A stretch of DNA of 64,000 nt from Membranipora membranacea (Eukaryota > Bryozoa > Gymnolaemata > Cheilostomatida > Membraniporidae). Of this stretch, positions 53,791 through 64,000 are shown piece by piece. Under the pieces are notes generated by a model, which saw only the letters and a program-made list of their open reading frames with translations, was not told where the DNA came from and did not search any database. The number at the start of each line of letters is the position of its first letter. Position 1 is the first letter of the stretch. Made by a program: the position numbers and the translations under genes. The stretch is from positions 33,170,001 through 33,234,000 of the forward strand of contig OU612068.1 in assembly GCA_914767715.1 (NCBI GenBank), given 5' to 3'.

Positions 53791-56700
53791 TTATTGTTTG
53801 TAGTATTCTGGCAGGGTTGAACTGGCACACCGAACTCCAAGGTTCCCAGCTGTGCTATCTGGAGTATTCTGACTCCGCGCTGCACATCTATGCCGATAAC
53901 AATAGGACTGTAATAACAGTAAAAAATATTTAATGGTGAACTGTATGGACTAATTTTCTGTGCACTCAGTAAGTTGTTTAAAAGTGTGGATTTATCGAAT
54001 ATAAACATGGTCATCAGGCCTACATCTAATAGGAAAAGAAATTGAAACGCTGTCTGCATTGCTATACATAATCTGCTTACCTTGTTACATAAGTAAGATC
54101 CTCCCTTCTTCACTTTATCTGTTCCTGAATCTGGACCAGTCTGCATGAGAAAAGTACAAGTTTATTTCAGACAGGGGAAGTTGACTGACAACAAGACCGT
54201 TGGGGTTTGGAGCAGGAGGATGTACTTGACAGGGTCCGATGGCATTCTCTAATTGAGCTCGGAGCTAACAGAACGGCTACCCACTAAGGATACAGCTGCG
54301 GCTAGGTGAGAAAATATGACTACCACAACTTATAAGTCAATATATTTCATCCGGAGCGGCATCTTCAGATTCATAAAGGCGATGTATAAAAAGATGTTTA
54401 AAATTTCTCACCGGATTGACTTGTAACTGCTGTGTGTGCCTTGTGATCCACCAGTCCTCTGTCCATTCCCACACGTTACCCACTATATTCTTCAGTCCAA
54501 AGGAATTCTGTTCAGGATAGGTATCTACAGGTGCTGTGTTATTGTATCCATCCTCAGCTAAATCTTCTTTAGGGAACTCACCTATAATTAGGAAGCAAGT
54601 ATCATTATTACAATCCGAGGCAAGCATTGTCAGCACATCTGCGTCGTATCAGGTATGTTGCGCCATGAGTGGATTTTTGAGTCGCGTGTTACGCTAGTGA
54701 AGTGATATTATATTATGTGGCTCACCAGCACGACTGAACATGATACCTCTCTACACTGAATACTTGGAGCCATATCACTAAAAGATTCTTTAGCTTTTGG
54801 ACCATCAATATCGGTCAATAGTGATACTTTTATTCTTCACGACTGCTGTTCCAACAACTTTCAGCGTCCAAAACATACAAACTCTCTACCAGAGCCATAT
54901 CACTAAAAGATTCTTTAGCTTTTGGACCATCAATATCGGTCAATAGTGAAACTCTTATTCTTCACGACTGCTGTTCCAACAACTTTCAGCGTCCAAAACA
55001 TACAAACTCTCTACCAGCGTACCCACCAATTATTCAGGGAACAGTTTTGACTTGCACGTTGACTGGTGAGGCTACAGGTTCATCAAGTAATCATTGAGGA
55101 AAGCTTACCCTGGTATATATTCATATAGTGTTTATCGTATGGCATCAGCTTGTTACCCCAGGGATATAGCTTGTCTTTTTTACCAGCTTTACATGCATAT
55201 TCCCACTCTGCCTCAGTGGGTAGTCGTTTGCCCGCCCAGTTACAGTATGCCTTCGCATCATTCCATGATATGTGGATTACAGGATGGTTCATTCTGCAAT
55301 ATAATTCATAGCCTAAGTCTCAGACAAACAAAGGTATACCCTCTATCTGATACTATTTTACTTCCTCCCCACACATTTTTCTGAATAAAAATTCCTGATG
55401 TGTAGGATATAGACACAGAGTGGGGATATACACAGGGGCACCCTACATGATAGCTGTGGTGCCTGCTGTGTAGATTCCGCCGGGGAGATAGACAGTTTTC
55501 TGAGGTCTTATTTATGTCTCAATTCGGAGTTGTCCTCTCTCCAGTTTGGTACTTTTAACCCACGCCGCATAGGAATAACCTGCTGAAAGAGGGTTATCTT
55601 GAAAACCGCTTATGTTAGGGAAAAACTGATTTTTGATTCAGAGTCTGCACCATTGAAAACCCTGAGAGACAGGGTTTCCAAAACATTGGAGGCTTGAATG
55701 TTGATCAATCTTAATTTTAGTGACCAAACTCATGAATAATTCTGCCAAATTGTCCGCAAAACTGGCAGAAAATGCTATAATTGACTATCCAAATACTAAA
55801 ATGATTTCCCAAACTATGTCTATATGAGTTTTCAATGCTGCAGATTCTGAAACAAAAATCATGTTTTATCATCTTATAAGCGGCTATCAAGATGACCCTC
55901 TTTTCAGCACGTTTTTCCTATACGGCATGGGTTAAAAGTACCAAACTGTAGAGAGGACAACTCCGAACTGAGGCCTAAATCAGAGCTCAGAAAACTGTCT
56001 ATTGAATGTGAATAACTAAACATTATGACAATATTTTGAAATTTATCCTAACAGATTGATTCAACACAATAAATTATGGGATATTTCATGTCACAACATA
56101 ATAAATGTTTGATTTTTGGGAATTTGATGAAATAATGACAAATATTGCTCGATCATGTGGAAAGGATAATAGGCTTTCTAGCGAATTCTTTAAAAAAAAC
56201 CTCTAATGTTTGTTCGGTGTGGCCACAATGTGACTCTATGAAATGTCTTCCAATCAATGTGACTCTGCCGCGGGGTTGTTAAAAGCAGAATTGTCTCCCT
56301 AATTTCTTCGCTTAGATGGCACAACATTGTCAAATAAAAATTAGATCATCTGCTAGCATATATAGAGTAAAACTTAACTATACTTATAATGGGTAAGTGA
56401 TCACACACGAAAACAAAGATATCACAACCCCCCTTCTCAAGACATAGATAACAAACAGCTGATATTATCAAGGCAATAAGCCGTAAGCATGAGGAGATTA
56501 TCAAAGTTAGGCATAAGCAAGCAACTCCGAATACAATCGCAGCCAGTCACACTGTCAACTGAAATTTTGGATCCGTATAAGGGACATTTCTTCAATTTGT
56601 GATTGAGATGTGTCATCATCCTGTAAGTTTAAGAAAAAGCATCCACCGTGTGCAGCAGTCCTGACAAGTATAAGATTGTTTATATTCAAACCTATTTACA

Positions 56701-59700
56701 TGCATTGAGCAAGGAGACTATAATGATGAGAGGCGATTTTGGATGATGAAATGAAATCAAAATATATTAACACCCAGAAAAACTTCTAAAATAGAATTTT
56801 GTATGCAAACATTTGATTTATGGGCCTCTATTATTGCCAGCACTACTTTTCGGCCAGGGAATTACAAGTGACTGGATCAGATAATTAGCTATGCAGTAAC
56901 TTCTATAGACTATTGGCAGTAAATATATCACGTAGCAATGATCAATTAAGTGCCTCGACCGGTATATAAGGGCCAGTCAATGTAAAGCGATCACCCAGCC
57001 ATATCAAATTCAAATGGGGTTAGCAGCATTCAAATTCCTCCTGCTTTTTCGGAATTAAGAGGAGAAGCAGTGAATTATTTTTAATGGGAATCAGACAAGC
57101 TGATGCGGAATTGTGTGATACACATGCCCAATAAATTTTCATTCCAATAATGGCATTGGAAAGTGGTGAAAATATGACTAATGTCATACGAAATTGCCCA
57201 GTTCCGATGATTTCAAATCATCCGCTTCAAAATATACGAGCTCTTATTGGTCAATTTTGACGTTATGATTTATGGTTTTAGAGGTTGCCTAGATACCGTT
57301 GTCAAGATTGAAATTGACCGTTGTAATTAAACCCTATAATCCCAAGTGTGATGAGCCAACACAACAATAGCTATATCATAGCTTCTATTCAACTTTATTT
57401 ATGGGTGTCTGGGAATCACAATTTCTTATATAACACACTTGACCACTTGAGAACGCGTGGACTGGCTGTTAGAGGCGGAGACCAAGGCCATTCTCCGCCT
57501 CTAATTACATTGATCAGCCAATGGTCTTGCCTGTCACTTCACATGATTAATCCCCGTGCACCCCCTTCGATTCCTACCTCTTTAAGGAAAATTGTTTTTC
57601 TTGTAGATATATCTTATTGTCAAGTAAATGTAAATTCACCATAAGATTTTCCTGTTCTGGCTAGGTTTACTGAACATTGCAGCACTTTTCCATCGACTGA
57701 CACACCTGTTTTCCACATGGTGTGTAGAGATAGACATTTTTAGTAGGCAATTGGAGAAACATTATTTGTGCTGACCAAAAGTATCAATCGTCACACAAAT
57801 CAAATAAATCTGAACTCATTTTAAAGACAAGACTAGTGGTCCTAGCATCAAATGCAATGTTGGTGTATAGCTGAAAGCTTGCACATTTCCACAAAGTAAA
57901 ATTTCAGGTCGCAAGTTAAATACACAAGGATTTAGGGCCCGACATTGGTAGGTTTGTCTGCATATTGCCATATATGCAATGAGATTTTGGCATCAAGCTG
58001 TGCATTATTTTTCCAAGCAGCGGGACACCTGCAGACGGATATCTATCATATCTACCATTCTGCAAAACCTCACCATGTGGTAATAGACATGTCTCCAATA
58101 GCATAATACCTCTGCGATATAATTATAGGCTGACATGTGAGCTTCGCTCTGATGCTCATTAATCATTATCCAGGTCTACTTAAAAACGCATTTGTTGTGA
58201 GAAGAGTGAACACAATGGCCAATGCAAGCAATAATCCGCTTCTGTTACATTTAGTTTGTTACCACAGATAAGTCAGATTTCAGTTGTGCAAGTCATCAGA
58301 CACATTCAGCAAAATACTAAAATACATGAGTTCAGAACAACGACTCCAGATGGCTGTCTATTTTCTCCAGCTCTGTTCCTCCAGCTTCCTAATCAGTTAC
58401 CCAGTTATCGTAACGTATTGCTCATAACTCTGAATTCCAAACCGTAGAATTGATACACTCAATTCTGTGTCTATTCTAGAGGCGCACAGTATGGATGGGC
58501 TTACCTGGCTTCAATGTTTGAATCCAGTCCCTCAGGATGTCTCCAGGATGCACCTTTGACTGGCAACCACCATGGAGCAGCTGCCACCTGTAATAAATCA
58601 TCCATTGAAAAATAATGTAAAAATTGTTGGCCAGTATTGACTTGTCTAACATGAATGATGTTTAGGTTGGTTAGAGTGTCATAGCAACTCGATGCAATTC
58701 AAACCAGTGTGAGTTCGAAAGAATATGACTTTACTAGTTACGACTATGACCTCTCAGAAAATCCATATGATTTTTATTCATTTGTCACTGTATTTATTTT
58801 GTGACTGTGATCGCAGACAGCGTCATTTCACATGCTGAAGCAGAAAAGGAACCATGAGATAGTACAATACAAACAACAGCAGTACCACCATTTATCTATG
58901 CAAGGGGTTGAAATGAAGTACAATTATTTTGCTTGCCCATGAGCCGAAGGAATCTGCATAGCCTAGTTTATGTTAGCATTGGTGAATTTAAACTAGAATA
59001 CTCATATATATGCAGATGATGTCTAGGCCCACTACTAGTTAAGTGACCATGATGATAATATGAACCTATTTAGTCTAGGTAGTGTACTTACAGCTTGGTC
59101 AATAGTGTCCTGGATTTCTTTACTGATCAAGTTCTCTAGTACAAATGAATCTCCAAACTTTTCCGCCTGCAATCATACAACCCGAATATATGTTTATATA
59201 GAAGATTTTTATGCAACTTTTTTGGTATATATCTGAAACATTCAACCTTTCTATGAGATATTTGTTTTCTGATATGCAGGCATCCATTGGGATAGACATA
59301 GACTTACATTAAAAACCTGAAAGACTTAGTTACCTGTTCATCATAGCACTGTTGGGTATAAGTGTGTTTGTTTCCCACAGACGTTACTTTCTTTCACTTT
59401 AGACTCAAGGAACCTCCTTGAGTACACTAAAGAATGGTTGGACAAATTAATTCTGAGTGACTGATTTATCTCCTACCTCTGTTTTGTAGTTGGTAGCTTT
59501 CACAAATGCATCAAACTCCTCATTGCTCACTTCCCTCTTATCAATGTGAAACGTGTCAACTTTTACCGGCCTCAGCGGTGATTCTCCATCGGGTTGGACA
59601 AACGCCTCATTTGTGCCCATGAAGAATTTGCCACCCTCTATTGATACCATTGGATTGGTTCTAATCAGATCTTTGTCCTCAGATCTGTCAATAATCATAT

Positions 59701-60013
59701 CTGCAGACCATTCTGGGGTTGTCTGCTTCTCATCAGTTGCAGTTTCAGCAGGATGACTCTCAGCAATATAGTCCTCCTCCACTTCCACAGCAGCATCGTC
59801 ATCATCAGAGGCTTCAGAAGGTTTTACAAGTTTGCACTCATCTTTACTGTCACATGTTTGAGCACCAGCTGCTGATTTACTTACAAGATTGTCTCTGCTC
59901 ATCTTATTGCATCCACATCCTACATCTTTATTTTCATTACCTCCAATGTCTTCAGAAGTAAATGAGAAAGAGAACAATAAACATAGCAGCATTGACAGCC
60001 TGACAGCCTTCAT
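53791..60013 (-). CDS. SUMF1: Formylglycine-generating enzyme (sulfatase-modifying factor 1)
   Basis: Seven exons: 59477-60013, 59092-59166, 58505-58587, 55109-55293, 54412-54581, 54081-54140 and 53791-53907. All are in phase, giving about 408 residues (human 374). A signal peptide leads into VGCGCN, matching the N-terminal Cys pair of the human enzyme. An acidic linker (run of four Asp, then Glu-rich) about 65 residues longer than in human follows. The FGE-sulfatase fold starts at [11 protein letters not shown] and includes [58 protein letters not shown] and KKGGSYLC. The catalytic pair is present in [18 protein letters not shown] (Cys373, Cys378). Function: in the endoplasmic reticulum it oxidises the sulfatase active-site cysteine to formylglycine, which every sulfatase requires. 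Intron 3 (3.2 kb) contains a foldback transposon and intron 4 a 125-bp tandem duplication. Confidence 0.96.
54767..55016. repeat. 125-bp tandem duplication in a SUMF1 intron
   Basis: 54767-54891 is repeated immediately at 54892-55016 with two mismatches, both within the segment near 54823 and 54948. It lies between SUMF1 exons 4 and 5. The near identity marks it as recent, or as an assembly artefact. Confidence 0.95.
55491..55999. mobile_element. Foldback/MITE element, about 509 bp
   Basis: The sequence from 55491 (GACAGTTTTCTGAG...) is mirrored as an imperfect reverse complement ending at 55999 (...CTCAGAAAACTGTC). Similarity continues through most of both halves: GTTCGGAGTTGTCCTCTCT, TTTGGTACTTTTAACCCA, GAGGGTTATCTTGA against GAGGGTCATCTTGA, and CATTGAAAAC. 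The halves nearly meet around 55745. Each end abuts TA (55489-55490 and 56000-56001), the usual Tc1/mariner target duplication. There is no open reading frame. The classification as a mariner-type MITE is inference. Confidence 0.85.
57469..57504. repeat. Perfect 13-bp hairpin
   Basis: TTAGAGGCGGAGA at 57469-57481 and its exact reverse complement at 57492-57504, separated by ten bases, in the long SUMF1 intron. It is GC-rich compared with its surroundings. Function unknown. Confidence 0.85.
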
Positions 60014-60866
60014 GGTGATGAGCTAAGAGGAACAGAGTTTTGAATGAATGTGAAGAGAAAAGTCCTCATGGGAATTTCCTAAACTTATTTGTGTGAAATT
60101 ATGAAAAAGAAACTGCTGAAGCAAAACGAAACTCAACAATGTAACTTTGTCCATTGTAGCATGGACAGTTCTGAATTATCAAATTTCCATAGAATTGAGG
60201 TTTTATATGAATAAATTCCAATTTTTGATAGTGTAAAATAATAATCTCCTGATTTGTTTTAAATTTCAATTAAATTTACTACAATATTGTCCAAATCACA
60301 ATGCGGAACTATAAATGTAATCTTAAGGTCATTCAAATGTGAAAGAGATGAAAAATAGAACTGAGAGTGGGAAAGAGAAAAACAGACAGTGTGCAGAGCC
60401 AAAAACAAACCAATGATAAATTCAAAGAAGGAAAGAAACTGAATCAGTCATATTGTGCTCACATGCTCAATATCATGTATGATGTTCTCTGAGATTTCAC
60501 CTATTTCAAGCATATGGCACTTTAGAGGAATACTGTAAATATGCAATAGATAATTTCAAACTGAACCAAATAATAAATGAATTGGAGACTTATTATATAT
60601 ATATATTATATATTCTCATATACATTCCATGTCACAGTGACAATACCTTCATGTAGATAGGTAGTTATTTTATCAAAAGGGATTTGATTATAATAATTAT
60701 TCAGGCCTCATACCATTGAAATATATGATGTGTATAGATAGACACTGTAACTGTTAATCAAATGAGGCACTCATTTTACTTTAGTGTTCTTGAGTGTTTG
60801 ATGTCGTCAAAGGTATTCAAGGTTATATTTATAAATATATATTATATACATAGTGATTGTTGAGTG

Positions 60867-60950
60867 TTGAATTTGTTTACCAATATTATATGTATATATA
60901 TATATATGCATATATATATCTATACATAAAATATTGGTAAACAAATTCAA
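60867..60950. repeat. AT-rich 21-bp perfect inverted repeat
   Basis: 60867-60887 and 60930-60950 are exact reverse complements (arm starts TTGAATTTGTTTACC). A 42-base loop made mostly of TA dinucleotides lies between them. The repeat ends 37 bases before the neighbouring inverted-repeat element. It could extrude as a cruciform or be a small MITE in its own right. Confidence 0.9.
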
Positions 60951-60987
60951 TATGCATATGCATATGTATATCTTTATTAGTATATAG

Positions 60988-61852
60988 TCAATGAACTCCC
61001 TCTTCCTCAGGAATAACAACACATAGGAATTGTGGTGTGGCCTAGTGTGATGTCTATTTGTGTCCCTTATGATATAGGATTATTGTGATGGTCTATATAG
61101 GAATATTTGGCTTTCATTGTGTATGCCGCTAAACAATAGAGAACAAACAATAGACTCACTGCATCAAATAATATCAGGGCTTTCATTGGCTGAGAAGGTT
61201 CACTGCCACCAATTCAGAGCAGATCATGTTTCTAGGATTATTGAGGGGTAGTAAGCTGTATTTGATTCATAGTTGATCTCAATTAAATGGGTGTTTACCT
61301 GATAGAAAAAACCACATGTCTCTAAGTGCACTATGACTGAAGATATTTATTGTGAAATTGTATCAATTGGGAAGTATTTTGAAGACACATTTTTGCTTTT
61401 GTGGCTTGCTACCCCCTCACATGGACAATGTTTTGGAAAAGTTAAACATAGTTGATTACCTACAACATGTGCTCTATCCAATGATCATAGTTTGGGGCCC
61501 AAGAGACCACCCTAACTATATTTTCTGAGCCAACAAAGAAATAAGCAACAAAATACACACGTGTGTTGATGTTCACATAATCAATAACACTACCATCAGG
61601 TATATTGGGCAAGTGATGCAGCTGTAGAATGGTAGGGTAAGATGTTTTCTTGAGATACAACTAATAGTCATGAACTCTTTTGTAAGGAATATGGACTTAT
61701 TAGCCATTTTATTTCATAGATGTAATATTGATTTCATCACTTGGCGGCAATTTTGATTTCCACAAATGTCCCAGACATAGCTCAAGCGATACTGTTTGCT
61801 GATTGGTCAATATCGTCCTGTTGTTATTCCTGAGGAAGAGGGAGTTCATTGA
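60988..61852. mobile_element. 865-bp element with perfect 34-bp terminal inverted repeats
   Basis: 60988-61021 (TCAATGAACTCCC...) is the exact reverse complement of 61819-61852. Both ends are flanked by the direct repeat TATAG (60983-60987 and 61853-61857), consistent with a 5-bp target duplication, though the AT-rich context weakens that. No transposase is recognisable inside; a 66-codon minus-strand frame at 61460-61660 is probably chance. Best read as a young non-autonomous DNA transposon of unknown superfamily. Confidence 0.85.
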
Positions 61853-62738
61853 TATAGTAGAGTTATGGATATGCCTAAGAACATAAGTATTAAAACGACT
61901 CTGAAAGGGTTGATGGATTTAGAATGACTGTCTACATAATTATAAGAGCTATAGACATGACTGATTTTGCTCACTGCAATGGTGGTTTTCTTATCAACCA
62001 AATAATTTATTGGGCCTAGTTATGATAATATGCTGTAAAAAGTATACCTACTTTCTTTCTTATCTGCCACATGACTAAATAGTTGTACAACTCATCCAAG
62101 CCTTTACACCAGCATCAAGTGTCTTGACAAATGTGATGAATACCTACAAGGGTAGCAGAAATGGTGGGGGCGGGGCGGGAAGATTGATTGAAACACATAC
62201 TAACTTTCCTATTTAATCTCTTTTGACTACTTATACTAGTCTGAGGTGTGACAATGTTAGTACTGTTAGTCTATTGCTTTAGATCCCAAATGAATCAGCA
62301 TTTGTGTGCCCCAACCAGCCTTATTTCATGAGATTTGAAACTGTTACCGCCTGTTTTCACGCATAGCTTCATCATGGTCAATCGTATTTGTCTTTTATTT
62401 TAGAGAAATACGAAGAAGACAGATTTATTACTGTACCGCTTGTGGTATGGTACAACCCATAGTTTGATGAAAAAGCTGTCTTTAGTCTCATCATATTTCC
62501 CAAAAGACATAATTTTCAGGTATTTATTTCAATTTACACTGGTGTAAAACTAACACTGATAGTCAATCTGTCACAAACATAGAACAAGCAATGGGCGTCA
62601 CTAGCAAGCGATTTGGACTGGAGAGTAGGCTACCAGTTTATATACAAATACTTACCTGCTTTGCGTGTAGTCAATTTTACTTCAAAAAAATAGATCATAA
62701 CTCATTATTTAATTATCTGATATTATTGCAGCTGAAAG

Positions 62739-64000
62739 ATGGATGACTATGGAAATCTCAACACAGCCTCTCTAGGCACAGAGTATCTTATGACGAATGC
62801 GTAAGTCATATTTATCTAACTATACTTTTTTTCCGTTCATGAAAGGAACTATTGGCAACTTACTAATAATTGATAGCATGCCCACGTATGATCATAAGAC
62901 AGGATGTTAAGAAACCTTGCTACGATTATTGCTACGATCCTTGCTCAAGAACGTGTTTTGTAATTAGAGTTAACAGCATGATCATGGAGATTTCAAAGGT
63001 GCATAAATAATAGCTACATCAAATAGTGCAAAATGAAGAATGAGTATCAGTATATTTTAAATGTTTCTAAATTTTGTTACTTTAGGACGACGCATAGCTT
63101 CATATTTGGTGCTATGGCTGAACTGGTTGACAATGCAAGAGATGCCTCTGCGACGTCACTGGAGATTTACACTGGTGAGTTTATCTTATTTGAATTGACC
63201 CATAAAATCTGTGTATCTGGGATGATTTTGATATGGCTCTGATGAGTGAATAGCAACTATCTGTACTAATTCAGCTGATTTTTGTATTGAGTGAGAAGAC
63301 CTTGTATATGTAGTATGTCATATCTAATCTTTGAGCTGTGTTGTTATATTTTAAGCTGAAGGTGATGATGAGTCCTGTAGTCCTTTGCTGTGTTTCAAAG
63401 ACAACGGTTGTGGAATGACCAAAGGTTAGTGTACCATCATAAAGTTTTATATTCAGTCTGATGTAAGACTTATTATGCAGCTGCACCAAATTAAAGTCTG
63501 TCCCGTTACTCTTGTCCTTATGTTCAAGGTAATTTGCGTTCGAGTCATAGGTGTAAGAGAATGTATGAGCTGATTTGTTTTGACTTATGTGTAGACGGCA
63601 AACTTATACTGTCACTGTAACATTGAGCATTGATTCGGATATAAAATCACCAACATAGAATACTGTAGCTGTGCACCTGAGCCTCCTGGGGGCCTCCTGT
63701 TAATCGGCTATCTGAGTCTGGTCTGTTGTGAGAGATTCTCAGTTATTCATGTAACAGATTCAGTTTCAGCTAGCCTAGCCTAGGGTTTAGTTTGGATAGC
63801 CTAGGGTTTAGTTTGGAGAGTTTAGGGCTGACTTAATGTTGCTAGCTGTGATGAACTCATATGATTGCTTATGTGCAGAAAGGTGAACTTTTCCTCCTAC
63901 GGATAGTTTAGTCCTCTAGGATTACTCAAACCAATCATAGGAAATAATTCTTGATGATTTTCATTTTTATTAGAGGAGGCCGAAAGTGTGATTGTGTTCG
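62739..64000 (+). CDS. MORC2: MORC2-like GHKL ATPase, 5' part (runs off window)
   Basis: Four exons: 62739-62800, 63086-63174, 63356-63424 and 63974 to beyond 64000, all phase-consistent. The N-terminal reading is [16 protein letters not shown], then [30 protein letters not shown] and EEAESVIVF. The helix bearing the ATP/Mg-binding Asn (ELVDNARDA) and the DxGxG motif (DNGCG) identify a GHKL ATPase. The spacing and [22 protein letters not shown] wording match MORC proteins, closest by eye to MORC2. MORC2 compacts chromatin and works with the HUSH silencing complex in vertebrates. The CW zinc finger and coiled coils lie beyond the window, so the MORC subtype is provisional. Confidence 0.88.
63776..63817 (+). 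repeat. Two tandem 21-bp repeats
   Basis: 63776-63796 and 63797-63817 are identical (TAGCCTAGGGTTTAG...), with partial copies on both sides, in MORC2-like intron 3. Confidence 0.85.

Larger units (their letters stand above)
60014..62738. other. Head-to-head region between SUMF1 and MORC2-like gene
   Basis: A 2.7-kb divergent spacer with no supportable coding exon. It holds both promoters, an AT-rich tract (60580-60960), a perfect hairpin and an 865-bp element with terminal inverted repeats, listed separately. Confidence 0.55.

Noticed and set aside
56960-56985. TATA-box-like TATATAAGG in a SUMF1 intron as a cryptic promoter
   Set aside because: No downstream exon or start-site evidence; a single short match in AT-rich DNA is expected by chance.
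1-64000. CRISPR array, operon or bacterial defence cluster
   Set aside because: All genes are intron-split animal genes and no spaced direct repeats are present; the tandem repeats seen are minisatellites or duplications.

Overview
This is an intron-rich, AT-rich nuclear window from an animal. Every protein-coding gene is split by GT-AG introns, mostly 0.1-1.2 kb. The families (SETD2, SUMF1, MORC2-like, LARP4, PPEF, TMCO6-like) are typical of metazoans. The divergent exon/intron structures, short intergenic spacers and a somatomedin-B/seven-helix receptor suggest a marine invertebrate, possibly a sponge or another early-branching animal. That placement is an inference, not something the sequence proves.

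Layout. Positions 2221-11920 (+) hold most of a TMCO6/importin-alpha-like armadillo protein whose first coding exon I could not find. Its 5.3-kb third visible intron contains a complete antisense gene, the EF-hand protein phosphatase PPEF/rdgC (3300-7712, -). Another of its introns holds a broken non-LTR retrotransposon. Then come three minus-strand genes: a seven-helix receptor with a somatomedin-B domain (12922-16890), a short-chain dehydrogenase (18022-20255) and a 25-exon SETD2 histone H3K36 methyltransferase (21312-36299). A 5.4-kb non-coding stretch separates SETD2 head-to-head from LARP4 (41824-51738, +). LARP4 is convergent with SUMF1, the formylglycine-generating enzyme (53791-60013, -). 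SUMF1 is head-to-head with the first four exons of a MORC2-like ATPase (62739 onward, +), which runs off the window.

These are independent housekeeping genes rather than an operon or defence cluster. The most novel material is in the non-coding DNA. There are three elements with terminal inverted repeats: a 1.25-kb one in a LARP4 intron with a 7-bp target duplication, a 0.5-kb near-palindromic foldback in a SUMF1 intron flanked by TA, and a 0.87-kb one with perfect 34-bp ends between SUMF1 and MORC2. There is also a tRNA-derived SINE-like relic in SETD2, a recent 125-bp intronic tandem duplication, and a 30-bp minisatellite inside the SETD2 coding sequence. Protein-level oddities are the SMB-7TM architecture, a long RS domain in SETD2 and a degenerate PAM2-like motif in LARP4.

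Exon boundaries were read by eye from splice signals, reading-phase continuity and similarity to remembered family motifs. Nothing was run against a database.
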